NCBI GenBank assembly: GCA_004154925.1 | Contig: QJNS01000012.1 | Span: forward strand, 62,001 to 126,000 | Length of the DNA: 64,000 nucleotides | Source: Monosporascus cannonballus | Taxonomy: Eukaryota > Ascomycota > Sordariomycetes > Xylariales | Direction of reading: 5' to 3' | In this document: positions 1 to 11,869 of the stretch, in pieces | Layout of the letters: each line of letters opens with the position of its first letter | Position numbering within the stretch: position 1 is the stretch's first letter | Program-made: the position numbers and the translations under genes | The notes under the pieces: model-generated | Seen by the model: the letters and a program-made list of their open reading frames with translations, nothing else | Database searches by the model: none | What the model was told of the DNA's origin: nothing

Positions 1-915
1 CGTAAAGATTGGAGATGTAACTTAGTACTAGGCTCTAATTCCCCTTGGTGGGGCTAACTCATGGGCCATGAACTCGTGCACTAATACTTCGTACGCTTGT
101 AAGATTTGGGAAGCTGAGTGCTGCGACCAGGCCAGTTCTGGACATACTAGATCCATTGGAAGTTTGGAGTGATCTCAGGAGAATCTAGTCACTTCCCGTG
201 AGAAGAGATCGTTGAGAGACAGCAATTAAAAACGTGGTGAAATTTGACGTGGCCTCAAGTTTGGCTTCTGTCCGGTCTTATCGCCGTTGCCTATGCATCG
301 GAATACCCCGGCTTTTAACCCCTCCTCTCAGGGTTCAAGGGTCATCGTCGATTAAGTCCAGCGCTGGAAGGGGGACGGGAAAAGCCGAGGAACTTGGAGT
401 GTCGCTCTGAGCTCTTCCCCACTATATTACTAAACAGTCCTCTCACCAAAGCCCCTATCGTCCTATCCCCTGTCTTCGACCATGATGCAGGGCCTCCAAA
501 AGATGACACGATGTACCTCACTGCATCGAATTATTTTAAAGTGTCATGTAAGCAGTATCATGTCACGTTGCGTTGCAGTCTGTTTCCGAACTACTTTTGG
601 TTGGGGCGCTAAGATCTTCATGGTGAACAAGGATTCGATTCCCAAGCATGCGAAGCAATCTACACAAGCTTCGCTGCTATACAAATCTAGGTCCGCAGGA
701 GAGGACCCTGTGACCCGTTGGATAGGACCGAGATAATGTGAGGCCCCCGGTCAGGAGCGTCGATGACGCCGGAGTATTCCTTCCTCTCTCCTGTTAGATG
801 GCTCCTCCCAGCGAGTATTAAGGAATCATTGTGATTTATTGCGAGGAGACCCTAAATACGACTAATAATAGTAAACTCTGCGAGACAGGACTCGCAGCCA
901 GTCCACTCGGAGGCA
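1..915. other. Left-edge intergenic region
   Basis: No open frame here has a recognisable domain or convincing exon structure. The last few hundred bases are presumably the promoter of the P450 gene that begins at 916; no clear TATA box stands out. Confidence 0.5.
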
Positions 916-2979
916 ATGGATTCCTTCGAGATGCCAATGTTGTTGGTATCTGCGATCACAGCGGCTTCGATCCTCATTGTCGCGTTTCTGTCGAGGCTTC
1001 GCTCGACGAGAACCTTCAATCTCCCAATTTTAGGCATTGAAAATGGAGATCCGAACGCGCTCAAGATGCGCTACGTCCAGGAAGCTGACGTCTTGCTGCG
1101 TGAAGGATACGAGAAAGTGAGCTGCTACTGTCGAATTGATGTGACTCTTTCTAATGTACCTCGGTAGTACAGAGACCGGATATTCCAGGTCCTTACTCCC
1201 GATGGTCCACGGATAGTAAGGAGTCCCTTAGCTTACCCTTCTTTCACTTTACCTGTTTCGAGACAATCTTGCATGTTTTGTCTACATTCAGGCGTCCGAC
1301 TTTGCGGCCCGGCCGCAACTTTGTGACTGCCGGAAGTCGGATGAGTTGTTTATTGACTGGAATCATGACAGTTTCTTCCGAGGAAGCTTGCCCATGACTT
1401 GAAACCGTATAGCAGGCATGAGGCTAGCGGGATGAAAGCATTAGCTGATGTAAGTACCCTCTGCGATCTTGAATTAGCTGGGCAAAGCTGACAGTTGATA
1501 GCGCCACATTGGCCACTATACCACTATCGACCATGAGAGTGACATCATGTTGGGCGCGATCAAGATCGACCTGAACCGAAACCTTGGGACGTTCGTAGGA
1601 GATGTGGAAAATGAGGTCGCGCATTGCTTCCAAACTCAATTCCCCCCATGCGATGGTACGTGCGCCTTGACCAGGGAGAGTCCTCATGCGCGCTAATTGT
1701 TACATGTACAGACTGGACGCCCATAGACCTTCATGAAAAGTTGCTCCGCGTCGTAGCTCAAGCCTCAGCCCGTATTTTCGTAGGGTATCCAATGTGTCGA
1801 GACGAAGAGGTGAGTAGTCAGAAGCCCTATCTATACTTTTACCCACCTCTCGCAACCCCTTCAAATAGTGACATTATATCCCTCCCTTGTATGTTCAACG
1901 TCCGGATGTCGCACCAGGTCCCCACTAGCCCACGCGGCTCCCCTAATGTTCTCTTCATCGAGCAATTTGCTGATTGGATATGATGTAGTGGTTGGAGTGT
2001 AGCACCAAGTTCGCTACGGATGTTATGACTGGCGGTGAAAAGCTCAAGCAGTGGCATCCTTGGTTGCGGCCCGTCGCCCAATACTTCATCCCTGAGATGA
2101 CTCGAATTCGTGGTGATCACCGCAGAGCTCTCGAGCTGCTTCTACCTGAGCTCAGGAAGCGAAAGGCTAAATTGAACGACCCTGATACTCCTCCCAATAG
2201 CGATATGATCCAGTGGATGCAAGATCGGGCGAAGAATACTGGAGACAAGTCGTTTAACGAGAAAGAACTGGCGAACTTACAGATGTTGACGGCGACAGCA
2301 GCCATCCATACGACAAGGTTAGCCATCATTCACGCTTTATATGACCTTGCAGCCCGTCAGGAATATATTGAGCCTTTACGAAATGAGATATTGGGTGTGA
2401 CGAAGGATGGTGATGGCGTCCTTCAGAAGCAACATCTTACTCAGATGAAAATGCTCGACTCGTTCATGAAGGAATCGCAACGGCACTCCCCACCTTCCGT
2501 CGGTAGGTTTCTCTCGACAGTCAGCCCCTTCGAGATTCGGTGTCTTAGCTAACGTGTTGAAAGCGACGTATCAACGAAAGGCCATGTTGCCCATAAAGCT
2601 CTCAAACGGCTTCAATATCCCCCCCGGGACGATAGTGCAATGCAATACCAACATCCTGGACGAATCTCCCGCCGAGTGGGGTGATCCTCACGCTTTCGAC
2701 GGTTTCCGTTTCTACAAGCTACGGAGCAAACCGGAAGATGCTAACAAGTTCCAGTTTGCGAGTCCGACGTATGACAGCATGCAGTTCGGATTTGGGAAGG
2801 ACGCATGCCCGGGTCGGTTCTTCGCCAGTAACCAGATCAAGATCATCCTTGCGTATATCCTCTCACATTACGATATCAAGTTTGAGGAGGGTGTTGTCGG
2901 TCGCCCGAAGAACTTCATGTTCGAGGTTAATATGCTGGCCGACCCTACGAAGATGGTTTTGTTCAAGAAGATTCAATGA
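916..2979 (+). CDS. Cytochrome P450 monooxygenase, eight exons
   Basis: A membrane-anchored haem-thiolate monooxygenase, expected in the ER and dependent on a P450 reductase. Exons read as 916-1116, 1168-1215, 1292-1347, 1413-1449, 1502-1655, 1712-1809, 1989-2502 and 2564-2979, giving 507 residues with every junction in frame, the usual length for the family. An N-terminal hydrophobic helix (about residues 8-24) is followed by family segments such as HYTTIDHESD. The I-helix oxygen-binding region reads AAIHTT, a variant common in fungal CYP68/CYP503-like enzymes. ExxR is ESQR (about 361-364) and the haem loop is FGFGKDACPGRFFA with the ligand Cys near 451. The third exon is poorly conserved, and the 179-bp intron at 1810-1988 is the longest. 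The substrate cannot be read from the sequence; similarity to ent-kaurene-oxidase-type P450s suggests a terpenoid or other lipophilic secondary metabolite. The neighbouring methyltransferase is on the same strand. Confidence 0.88.
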
Positions 2980-4058
2980 ACCAGGCACCACGCCGTACAT
3001 GGTAGCTGCCGGCTTTATATAAGCAGAAATAAATATATTGTTTAAAAAAATCCGTTAAGGGCGGGCGACGGGCTACATCAATATGACTGGACCTAGTGAC
3101 CCCTATGTTGATCCAGGGGTCTGGGGGGTCTGAGACGACCGTTATTCCATGACGTAGAATTCGGTATACGGTTGGGCCTGTGAGAGAAACACCACAGAAC
3201 CTATTTTAGATACGGCAAATACCACCATTTCTCTTTAATAAAGCCGCAGTTTGTCTAGTATATCAAGCTAACCTGGTTAAAGCACCTATGTCGAATAATA
3301 TGCCGCAACGGACACGCGAAAGTCATTGTTCGCGATGTGATATAGCCGCGACCTGGAAGAGTTTCTCGCAACGGAGCTGAATTTAACGGAGCAGACCCCT
3401 CTGAATGTAAACCTGTCCGCTAGCGCAAATCCATTTCGAATCTTTCCGTGTTAGACTCTTATAGGCCCAGCTCTCAACTTGACTTCAAATACGACCGACT
3501 CTGCGAATAGCTATTATTTGTAGCAGCTATAGATAGACTTAAGAAATCGCGCAGTTTGTTAGGTTTCCGAGGAGGAATTCGTTTAAACATTGGGTCGGTA
3601 AGTGGCAAAGACACAGGGTGACGACTATCAAAATAGAATGCACTGGGAGTAAATAATCAGGTATCGGTTCAGAGGACATGGCCAGGGACACTAGATACCA
3701 ACGGTTACGGAATACGCGGTGCTGAAAGTGAATATGCCACGGTCATACGATGCCCTCAGTGAGGCTTTGTGAGGACAAATGTCGCCGAAAAATCTCCATA
3801 TGCTCTTTCGCAGCTTGTTCGGATACTTTCTGGTGACTCCTTACGGAGAGTTAGAGAAATACCCGGCAGCTGTATTTAGGGCTCGACGGGGTAAACACAA
3901 AGAAATAGAACCGCCATACATAACTTCTATGAGAGCGATACCAATTTCACTTCTAAATACGTCTCCCGCTGCAAGGAATTTCCTTGCAGTAGGACGACCC
4001 ATCATATTTCGAGCGGTTTCGCATGACCAAAGTACCAAAACTTTTATCTTCTTACAAA
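2980..4058. other. Intergenic region between P450 and methyltransferase
   Basis: No supported gene. AATAAATA-like sequence just after the P450 stop (about 3026-3040) is a plausible polyadenylation region. The rest is presumably the methyltransferase promoter. Confidence 0.45.
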
Positions 4059-4928
4059 ATGGCCGCAAATACGGTGGGCACAAGCGAAGCGATGTCGCAC
4101 TTCCAACAACATAGCTCGGAATACGAGAAATTCGCCGGGAAAACCAGTACGCGCCTTGCTGCGGCTGCGCTGAGTGCGCTCCCGTTATCGACCTATGGTG
4201 CTTCCAGCCACTTTCTAGACTCCGCTTGCGGACCGGGGATCGTGACGAAAATCCTCTTATCGCCTTCGCCTGAATATGTCGACGTTCCTGGGCTACCGAT
4301 CAACCCGCCTCCTCGGGTCACTGGTATCGACATCGCTCCGTCCATGGTAGAGCGGTTCACCGCGAACATCTCCACCTACGGCTGGCCGACTGCGGAGGGA
4401 TTTGTGCAGGATTCCGGTGATCTCTCTCGCTTCAAGGACGGCGAATTTGACGTAGTGGTGATGAACCTGGGTATCTTTCTTCTGCCGGACCCGGTAGCCG
4501 GCGCCGCGGAGATGTATCGAGTCCTCAAGCCTGGCGGATACGCCGTCATCACCACCTGGAAGGAGCGCCGTCCAGCGGAGCTACTCCAGAGCGCCGTGGC
4601 GGCCATCCGCCCAGGATCGGACAAGAAGCCGATGTATCTCTACCCGGTATGGGAGACTAGAGAGAAGCTCGAAGAGGTCATGAAGGCCGGAGGGTTCTCG
4701 GTGGACATACGTGAGAGCGCCGTACACTGGGCTAATGACTCGGTGGACGATATCGTCGAGGCACTGAGCTCGCCGATGTGGACTGCGAAGATCTGGCAGG
4801 GCTGGAGTGCAGAGGAAACGGCCCGTTGGAAGGGCGAGATTGAGAGACAGCTCACTGAAGAGGAAAGGGCGACAGCCACCTTGGCGATGACTGGTTGGAT
4901 ATGTGTTGCTCGGAAGCCCCAGACATGA
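4059..4928 (+). CDS. Class I SAM-dependent methyltransferase
   Basis: A UbiE/methyltransf_11-type small-molecule methyltransferase, single exon, 289 residues from the ATG at 4059. That ATG has a strong context (ACAAAATGG); an in-frame ATG at 4023 would add 12 residues. The Rossmann motifs are in order: motif I FLDSACGPG (about residues 52-60), the acidic end of beta-2 in GIDIAPSM (about 89-96), motif II DVVVMNLGIF (about 130-140) and motif III VLKPGGYAVITTW (about 155-167). A C-terminal WSAEET segment is typical of fungal members. No signal peptide or membrane helix is seen, so it is probably cytosolic. It lies 1.1 kb downstream of a P450 in the same direction, as in many secondary-metabolite loci, but the substrate is unknown. 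Confidence 0.85.
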   Translation: MAANTVGTSEAMSHFQQHSSEYEKFAGKTSTRLAAAALSALPLSTYGASSHFLDSACGPGIVTKILLSPSPEYVDVPGLPINPPPRVTGIDIAPSMVERFTANISTYGWPTAEGFVQDSGDLSRFKDGEFDVVVMNLGIFLLPDPVAGAAEMYRVLKPGGYAVITTWKERRPAELLQSAVAAIRPGSDKKPMYLYPVWETREKLEEVMKAGGFSVDIRESAVHWANDSVDDIVEALSSPMWTAKIWQGWSAEETARWKGEIERQLTEEERATATLAMTGWICVARKPQT

Positions 4929-6871
4929 CGGCTGGCGTCGCTATGATGTTCTTACCAGTCCATACGGATTTCTGGGCGCACCACAGTAAGATGCAGTTCA
5001 TACGGACGTAAGTCGTTATAGAACGGCTGAACCCCCCGTGACATGACGTATTCCAATACAGAGCGAGTGCCCAGTTTTATATGCAGTGTTTCATATCATT
5101 GGGTTCTGTTTACTCTCCATCCCCCTTTTCCAAATCCTATGAGGCCGGTGGACATCTGCGCCATCAACATTGATTCACCCGATGCTCGGTGAGAGGGGTG
5201 ACCGCCCTGACTTAATGGGTGTTGCGGCGCCGGACACTAAGAGCATGATTACAGTCGGCCGAGATACGGTCTGTAATTTGATCGGAAACTCTCGGTGTAG
5301 TTCGGCTGCTTGGAAGCCACCCATATATCATCAGAGGGGGTGGTCGGCCACCGGAGAGCTATAATTAGATGGAGATTACTCTTCAGAATATGACGTTTCA
5401 ATATCCCAAATCTAGGAGGTACGTACTGTTAACATTACTGCCGTGTTACACAGGGAATTGGTCGACAGGAGATCTGGATAGACTGTAATTAGCTGACAAA
5501 CTCGATAAGGAGCAGAACTGGATATTGGAAGCAAGCGTCGAATGGGATAGCAAATAAAGTACATGGTCAAGTTCAGCATACGCATTAACTAGTTCAAACG
5601 GGCCGAGGCGCTGTATGAGACTCCCCACGAGGAAGCGAAAGAAATAAGCCACGCGTGTACGAATTAGGTGTTAGGGGGTTTCAGGCTGGAAATACAGGGG
5701 TCTTCCAGCATATCTCCTGGGCAAGTTCGATGCATTAGTCCAAATCATTCCGAGGGGCTATAATGTTTATGACCTATATAAAACATGCAGATATCAATGT
5801 AGCCTTGTTTGCGCGTATCTACCTATGTAGTGTAAATTAGGCTATGCTTCCAACCCCCCTAGTCGTCGCTACATCCCTCGACCGGATTGTGGTAATCGTC
5901 TGAGGCTTGAGACGTTTGCCTGCGTGTATCTGTATGAGCGGTAAGGCGTAAGGATTTACCAGCCTTAAGGATAGGGGAAGAGGGGGTATGGGGAAGAGAA
6001 TGGAACAAGGCGAAACGAATGTTGAGAGCATTCTGCATAGGTCCTCATGCGGACGGTACGAAATAGCCACTTGCAGATTTGCAATACACGCAGAAGAAGG
6101 CTGTGATATGAAGGTGTTGAGCTAGAAGGTGCACATGTGTACACATGATGTACGAAGTAACAGGTGACGGATCACCTTATTTACATCCAGGTAGACTTAA
6201 ACCATCTACGGGTTGGTGGTTACTGCTACCAAGAGTGACTTGTACAGCCTCCTCCATCAAGTAGTAACGTGATATTGCGGCTAACGGGTTTCGCCCCCAA
6301 TTCAGCTGCAGCTGTCTGCCAAGCGACTCCCATGCAGCAGGCTCTCTTTGCCTTCAAAGATGGAGTGTCAATAGCAAACAGATACGACTTATATGTACCC
6401 TCTCCTTATTGTTCGAAGACATTACCTCCTCTTCTTCATTCTATTGATGACCTTAATTTCCTTCGGTTTAATATCGAGGTCAACTCTTTTCCTATCGATC
6501 ATCGATGTGAACTCTGCCACTTTTTTTTGGCCTCGTCGATATCTCTTCTCCCATTTGTTGCCAAGTCAACGACGTCAACTTTTAACATTTTTTTTTGGTC
6601 GTCGGCCTTTCGTCTCGTACTCGCCGACGACATCAAAGTTTATTTTCCCTTTCATCGTTGATGTCACTTCTCCCGTTCATCTTCCATTTTCCTTTCCCCT
6701 TTTAACGCCGAAATTTCTCACATGCCTTACGATGCTCGTTAGCAAATTCTAGAGCTTTCGGGTTAGCGTTCCTAACTTTGTGTGCTTGCCATCCACAATT
6801 ACACAGCCCGATATTCCCCTCTGGGGAGACTCCTAAACAAGGTCTTCCACGTCCAACGTCCAACATCTATC
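4929..6871. other. Intergenic region with a pyrimidine-rich promoter tract
   Basis: No supported gene. From about 6400 to 6720 the plus strand is rich in C/T, with runs such as TTTTTTTT near 6520 and 6590. This is a common feature of filamentous-fungal promoters and 5' leaders, and it precedes the gene starting at 6872. Confidence 0.5.
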
Positions 6872-8552
6872 ATGGCATCTGGGCCAGGCTCGGGCGACCA
6901 CGGCAGCCCTAACAACAAGCTCAACGGCGCCATCTCCGAATTCGCTGCCTCTTTCATTAAGAAAGAATTAGAGCAACTGGCAAGTGATTACGATGAGGTG
7001 TTGGCTCGGGTCCACGTACCCAAGATTCGCCATTTATTGATGGAAGTCGACGAAAAGCGCCAGGCGTTCGATGACGCGAAGAACGGGATGGTTCAAACTT
7101 TGCGTAAAAAGCTCGAGGCGCTCGAGGTCGATGGCAGCACCATCAATTCTGCCCTTTCGGACCTGCAGAAAATGTGCCCGGACTACTTGGATGCCATCCC
7201 CAGGGCATCCGTCCTGAATATTCGGCCCGGTAGTCCGACAACATCTTCGAGCAGTGACTCACGACTAAGTTCTCCTGGAGACTCGCTCGACATAGCCATT
7301 GACCAGGACAACTCGGCCTCGCTCACTCAGCCGGTGGATGATGAAAATCCAAACGTGGACGGTCATCGTCGTTCGCCCAATAAGGTCGGCGGAAACTCGC
7401 GTGCAGGCATGAATATAGACCGCGATGTCGAGGAACAACCTATGGCGGAGACTCTTGGAACCAAGAATAGCCAGAAGCGATCAAGAGACGAGGCCTTTGA
7501 GTCCGAGACCGATGAGGGCATGCCGCTGAGAGTACGCCAGGACTATTTCCCTCCCCCGTTCTTTCCGATGTGTTCGAGTTGTCCCTTTTGAGGTAGTATC
7601 TAATTGACTTGATAGAAGGGTCTAGCTACCAAAACTGGGATTAATTTTCCTCGGAAAATTTCGGCGGAGGAGGTAAATCCTGAGGAAATTGTTTTTCAAC
7701 ACAGTGGTCTTAAGGGCTACTATGTGATCCGTTGCGACCAAGCAAGTTGCGCGTCCCTTCATTTCACCGAGCCGCCTCTTATCTACCGACGTGCCGTGAA
7801 GCATTTCGAGAGACATCGCAGCGATAACGCCTCCGAGCCAGTAAAAGAACTTACGGAACAGGAAGTGTTCGAGAACTATGCCATCGAAGGTGAGCTTTAT
7901 AAAGCAATTCAGTCAGGTCGGGGTGACTGACATTCAAACTCAAGTCAAAGGAGTAGAGGATGAATCTAGGGAATGGCTCGCGGCGCACACCGGCGGCAAG
8001 CCGCACATATGTAAGTTGGCAGAATCTCCATCCCATTTCCGTTCTTATGCTCAGACCGTAGTTAGTCACGCCAAAACCAAGAAGAGTCAGTGCGGGAATT
8101 AAACAGGGAGATTCCGCAAAGAAGACTCGCAAGGAACCCGAAGACAAGAACTATACGCCGTCCACCCACGCTTCGTCCTTAATTTCCGCTAACGACTCCC
8201 ATGACGACGAATATGAGTTGGAAACTGAGAATCCTCGGCGGCACCTCCGCCGGGTACCGAGGCAAGATTATGCTGAGTTGGTCATGGGAAAATCAGCTAG
8301 GGACATTCCCGCCACCACGTTCAGTGATTTTGGCCGCGCCTCCTCTCGCAGTGCTACCACCACGGAGGAAACGGACACTCGAAGCACCCCAAAGTCAGAA
8401 GGTTTTAAATCACCAAACTCGAGATTTAAATTAATGGATGCGAGCAAGTATGTTGGGTCCAGTACCCGCCCTCAGTGGATCTGACCTAACTAACCCTACA
8501 TAGGCCCTTTGGCTATTTCGGAGAATGGCCCAGACGCTCCGCTCCTCGTTAG
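6872..8552 (+). CDS. Conserved fungal protein with atypical C2H2-like zinc-binding motif
   Basis: Assembled as five exons: 6872-7531, 7616-7889, 7945-8010, 8066-8447 and 8504-8552, about 476 residues. The last intron has a consensus donor (GTATGT), a CTAAC branch point and a TAG acceptor. The first intron is the least certain: 84 bp, donor GTACGC; reading through instead meets a TGA at 7589. The N-terminus is predicted helical (about residues 15-85), the middle is Ser/Asp-rich and disordered with a basic KRSRDE patch, and a central module reads GYYVIRC-x5-C followed by FTEPPL and HFERH. That C/C...H/H spacing resembles a degenerate zinc finger found in several fungal proteins of unknown role. 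A C-terminal basic, Ser/Thr-rich tail follows. A nuclear role is inferred, not shown. Confidence 0.65.
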
Positions 8553-9219
8553 AATCAAGTTCAGTTATGAAGCTTGACAAGGCGATCAGACATGGTTTGT
8601 TTGCTAGCACTCGGCGATAAGTGTTTTGCTGGCCTGGATGATTGAAGAATTGACGAGAATGGAGGGAATTGGGTGGGCTGAATTGATTCATCCCGTCTGA
8701 ACCATCGGGCTCTTTATGATAAGCGATCCATTCTTTCATCATTTTACTAACTACCCCCTAAACGATGAATTTGATAAGCTACCGAGTCTTTACATATGCC
8801 GATCTTCTAGCACAGTGGGTGCGGGGGCATCTGTTACCGGCTAATAACTGGCCTATGGGCTTGCGCCCCTTGAATTCCGGGGTAGCTATGGAAGGTGGTT
8901 CGGGGGAACACTCACTAGGACTCAGGGGTCGCCACCACCCAATTTGCCGACGCTCATTGCCCATAGCCTTAGTGCACGTGCATTATGAAACCGCGAAGCC
9001 GGCCATCCTGGTTCCAATCGCGACTTGGTTGCAATATTTTGGATATTCCGTGAAAGCAAGCAAAGGCATACTCGTTCTTGCCACTTAATGTAATCATTTG
9101 TCGCGCAGTATCACGGCCATTGTAAAGCTCTTTATCGCTCGAGTGTGCCGTCTCAAGAGTTCGCAGCATCTTGTGTGAGCATAGTAATACCCTAGTTCAC
9201 CTTAGCTAAGTTATCCACC
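8553..9219. other. Intergenic region
   Basis: No supported gene; probably the terminator of the upstream gene and the promoter of the acyl-CoA synthetase. No strong TATA element seen. Confidence 0.45.
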
Positions 9220-11331
9220 ATGGCGGCGATAGGTGAGTTCAGCCCTTCTAAAATATTGTTATGGCCACTTGATCGAGTGCTTAGTCTGAGATTCACCCAT
9301 TAATCCGTGAAACAACAGCGGCATCCGTCCTTGCGACAGCCGCCGGCCTCACATACCTCGACGGAAAGTATCACCTGCGACAAGACTTGCAGATCATCAG
9401 GGCGCGAAGCAAAGCTGACAAGCTCTTAAAGAAAGCAAGTAAGCACATTCCACGTTGCCACTAGGTCTCTTACTATATGTATATATATATCCCAGGACTC
9501 CGTTCGGCTCACAACGGTATTAGTTGAGGAGAAACGCATTTCACCATACTACTTCTTCGAGAAGCACGCGCAGGCTCAACCGAATAAGGAATGCATCTGG
9601 TCACGCGCGGGATGCTACACCTGGGCCGAGGCGTACTACCGCGCCAACCAGTACGCGCAGTTTTTTCTGCAGAACGGGGTGCGGTCCGGCGATCTCGTCG
9701 TCTTCTTCATGGCCAATAGCCCGGAGTTCGTGCTAGCCTGGATGAGCCTGTGGGCCATCGGGGCGGCGCCCGCGCTCATCAACCACAACCTGACCAAGCA
9801 GGCGCTGCTGCACTGTCTGGGCATCGCCGACGCGAAGCTGATCCTGGCGGACGGCGCGGACGGGCTGCTTGAGAGACTGGACGCGGTTAAGGACGAGCTG
9901 GCTGCGGGCGGGATCGGGATTATCAAGCTGGCGGACGCCAGGCCGGAGATCAACGCGACGAGGGGCGAGCGGCCGGGGGACGAGCTAAGAGAGAACGTCC
10001 AGCCCTCCTCGCCCTTCGGCCTGTTCTACACCAGCGGCACGACGGGCATGCCGAAGGCCGTCATCGTGCCCGCGGTCGCGGGCTTCATGCACGGCTGCAG
10101 CAAGGACTGCGGGCTCTCCTACGTCAAGGGCGACGACCAGCGGTACTACGACTGCATGCCGCTCTACCACGGCACGGGCGGCATCAGCGCCATGACGCAG
10201 CTGCTGACGGGGCAGACGCTGTGCATCGCGCCGCGGTTCAGCGTCTCGGGGTTCTGGGACGACATCCGCGAGTCGCGCGCTACCTGGTTCGTCTACGTCG
10301 GCGAGACGTTGCGCTACCTGCTGGCGGCGCCGCCGTCGCCGCGCGACCGCGATCACCGCGTTCACTCCATCTACGGCAACGGCCTGCGCCCGGACGTCTG
10401 GAAGCCGTTCCGCGACCGCTTCGGTATCGAGACGATCCACGAGTTCTTCAACAGCACCGAGGGCATCATGCCCCTCGACAACGCGGCGCGCGGCGACTTC
10501 CGCGCCCACGCCGTCGGCCACCACGGCCTCGTCATGCGCTGCCAGTTCCACAACGTCTTCGTGCCCGTGGAGATCGACGTCGAGACGGGCGACATCGCCC
10601 GGGACCCCGGCACGGGCTTCGCGCGCCGCGTGCCCTACGAGGTCGGCGGCGAGATCCTCGTGGCCCAGCCGCCGGTGCTGACGCCGCCGTTCCCCGGCTA
10701 CTACAAGAACCCCGAGGCCACCGACAAGAAGTACGTCAGGGACGTGTTCCGGAAGGGCGACCTGTACTACCGCACCGGCGACGCGCTGCGCAGGGACGCC
10801 GACGGCCGCTGGTTCTTCATGGACCGCCTCGGCGACACCTTCCGGTGGAAGGGCGAGAACGTCTCGACCGCCGAGGTCTCCGAGGTCCTCGGCAGGTACC
10901 CCGGCGTCCTCGAGGCCACCGTGTACGGCGTGTCGCTGCCGAACCATGACGGCAAGGCTGGCATGGCGGCCATCTACGTCGATCCCGCTGCCAAGTCTTT
11001 TGATTATACGGGGTTCTTGAAGTAAGAGAGCCGACCCCTTCCCATTTATCACCCCTAGTTACATGTGCAGAGGTTGCTGACTCCAAGTAGACACGCTCGG
11101 ACATACCTCCCCAAATACGCGGTGCCCATCTTCCTGCGGCAGCTGAAGGAGCGCTCGGCAACCCACAACAACAAGCAGGACAAGGTGCCGCTGAAGAAGG
11201 CGGGGATCGATCCGGCGCAGATGGAGGGGAACCCGGTGCTCTGGATCAGCGACGCCGGAAAGGGCGACACGTATATTCCGTTTACGCAGAGAGACCTGGA
11301 CATGTTACAAGGTGGGCGGGCGAAGTTGTGA
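9220..11331 (+). CDS. Peroxisomal very-long-chain acyl-CoA synthetase (FATP/Fat1 family)
   Basis: Activates long or very-long-chain carboxylic acids to acyl-CoA through an acyl-AMP intermediate. Exons 9220-9232, 9319-9434, 9496-11021 and 11091-11331 give 631 residues, the normal family length. A short N-terminal hydrophobic stretch precedes the AMP-binding domain: P-loop FYTSGTTGMPKAVIV at about residue 220, and the FATP/VLACS signature with GDTFRWKGENVSTAEV at about 487-502. The last residues are GGRAKL, so AKL is a type 1 peroxisomal targeting signal. The second intron (9435-9495) keeps frame only with a GC-AG donor (GCAAGT); the GT four bases downstream at 9439 would shift into a stop. Third codon positions are strikingly GC-rich, as in the convergent amidoligase gene. 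Homologues serve fatty-acid import or activation and also side-chain activation in secondary metabolism; which applies here is not shown. Confidence 0.9.
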
Positions 11332-11869
11332 GGGATGGTGGCTTATCGTGCTCTCTGGACACGCATTAGAAGGTTGTATTGGATGCTTGCATAAATTCTC
11401 TGACCTGCATGGGGTGGCCCTGGTGAGTGGGTGAAGCGGAAGCTCCTAATGTTAGAATGCTATGTCTAATAGACTTCCCGTTAGATAAGAGCAATGCATT
11501 TTAAGGGTATTTACAGTGCGTCATAGTCAACACAGGTAGGTCTTGGGATGGGCTGAGAAAGGCTATGTAATTCTTAGCTCAGATAGGACTAATTACTCGG
11601 TGAACCGTTTGAACTATTATCGCGAGCATCCGCACGAACATTTTATTCAGATTTCTTATGACATGTCACTCCTTGTCATTGTTTCAACGGGCCCGGTGTG
11701 CGATCTATACCCAGGGCCATTCTGCACACAGCACCACCCAAAGAGTAAAAAGGAATACCGTGATAGCTTAAGACGTTGCTTACCTCTGAGCTTGGTTACA
11801 TTGGACACTGCTTACCTTGGAATATCCACCGGAAAAAAAATTAGTACGCCGCACACACTTACCTTGAGC
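11332..11869. other. Spacer between two convergent genes
   Basis: This 538-bp spacer holds the 3' ends of the acyl-CoA synthetase (plus) and amidoligase (minus) genes. On the minus strand a perfect splice donor (AAG followed by GTAAGT) starts at 11862, only seven bases after the amidoligase stop. Confidence 0.5.

Noticed and set aside
1292..1449. P450 as a pseudogene because exon 3 looks poorly conserved and short frames contain stops
   Set aside because: With an intron at 1348-1412 the frame stays open throughout, and the assembled protein has the normal length and all catalytic motifs.
9985..11052. 355-codon open frame antisense to the acyl-CoA synthetase
   Set aside because: A shadow caused by GC-rich codons; low-complexity Val/Ala/Arg composition and no domain.
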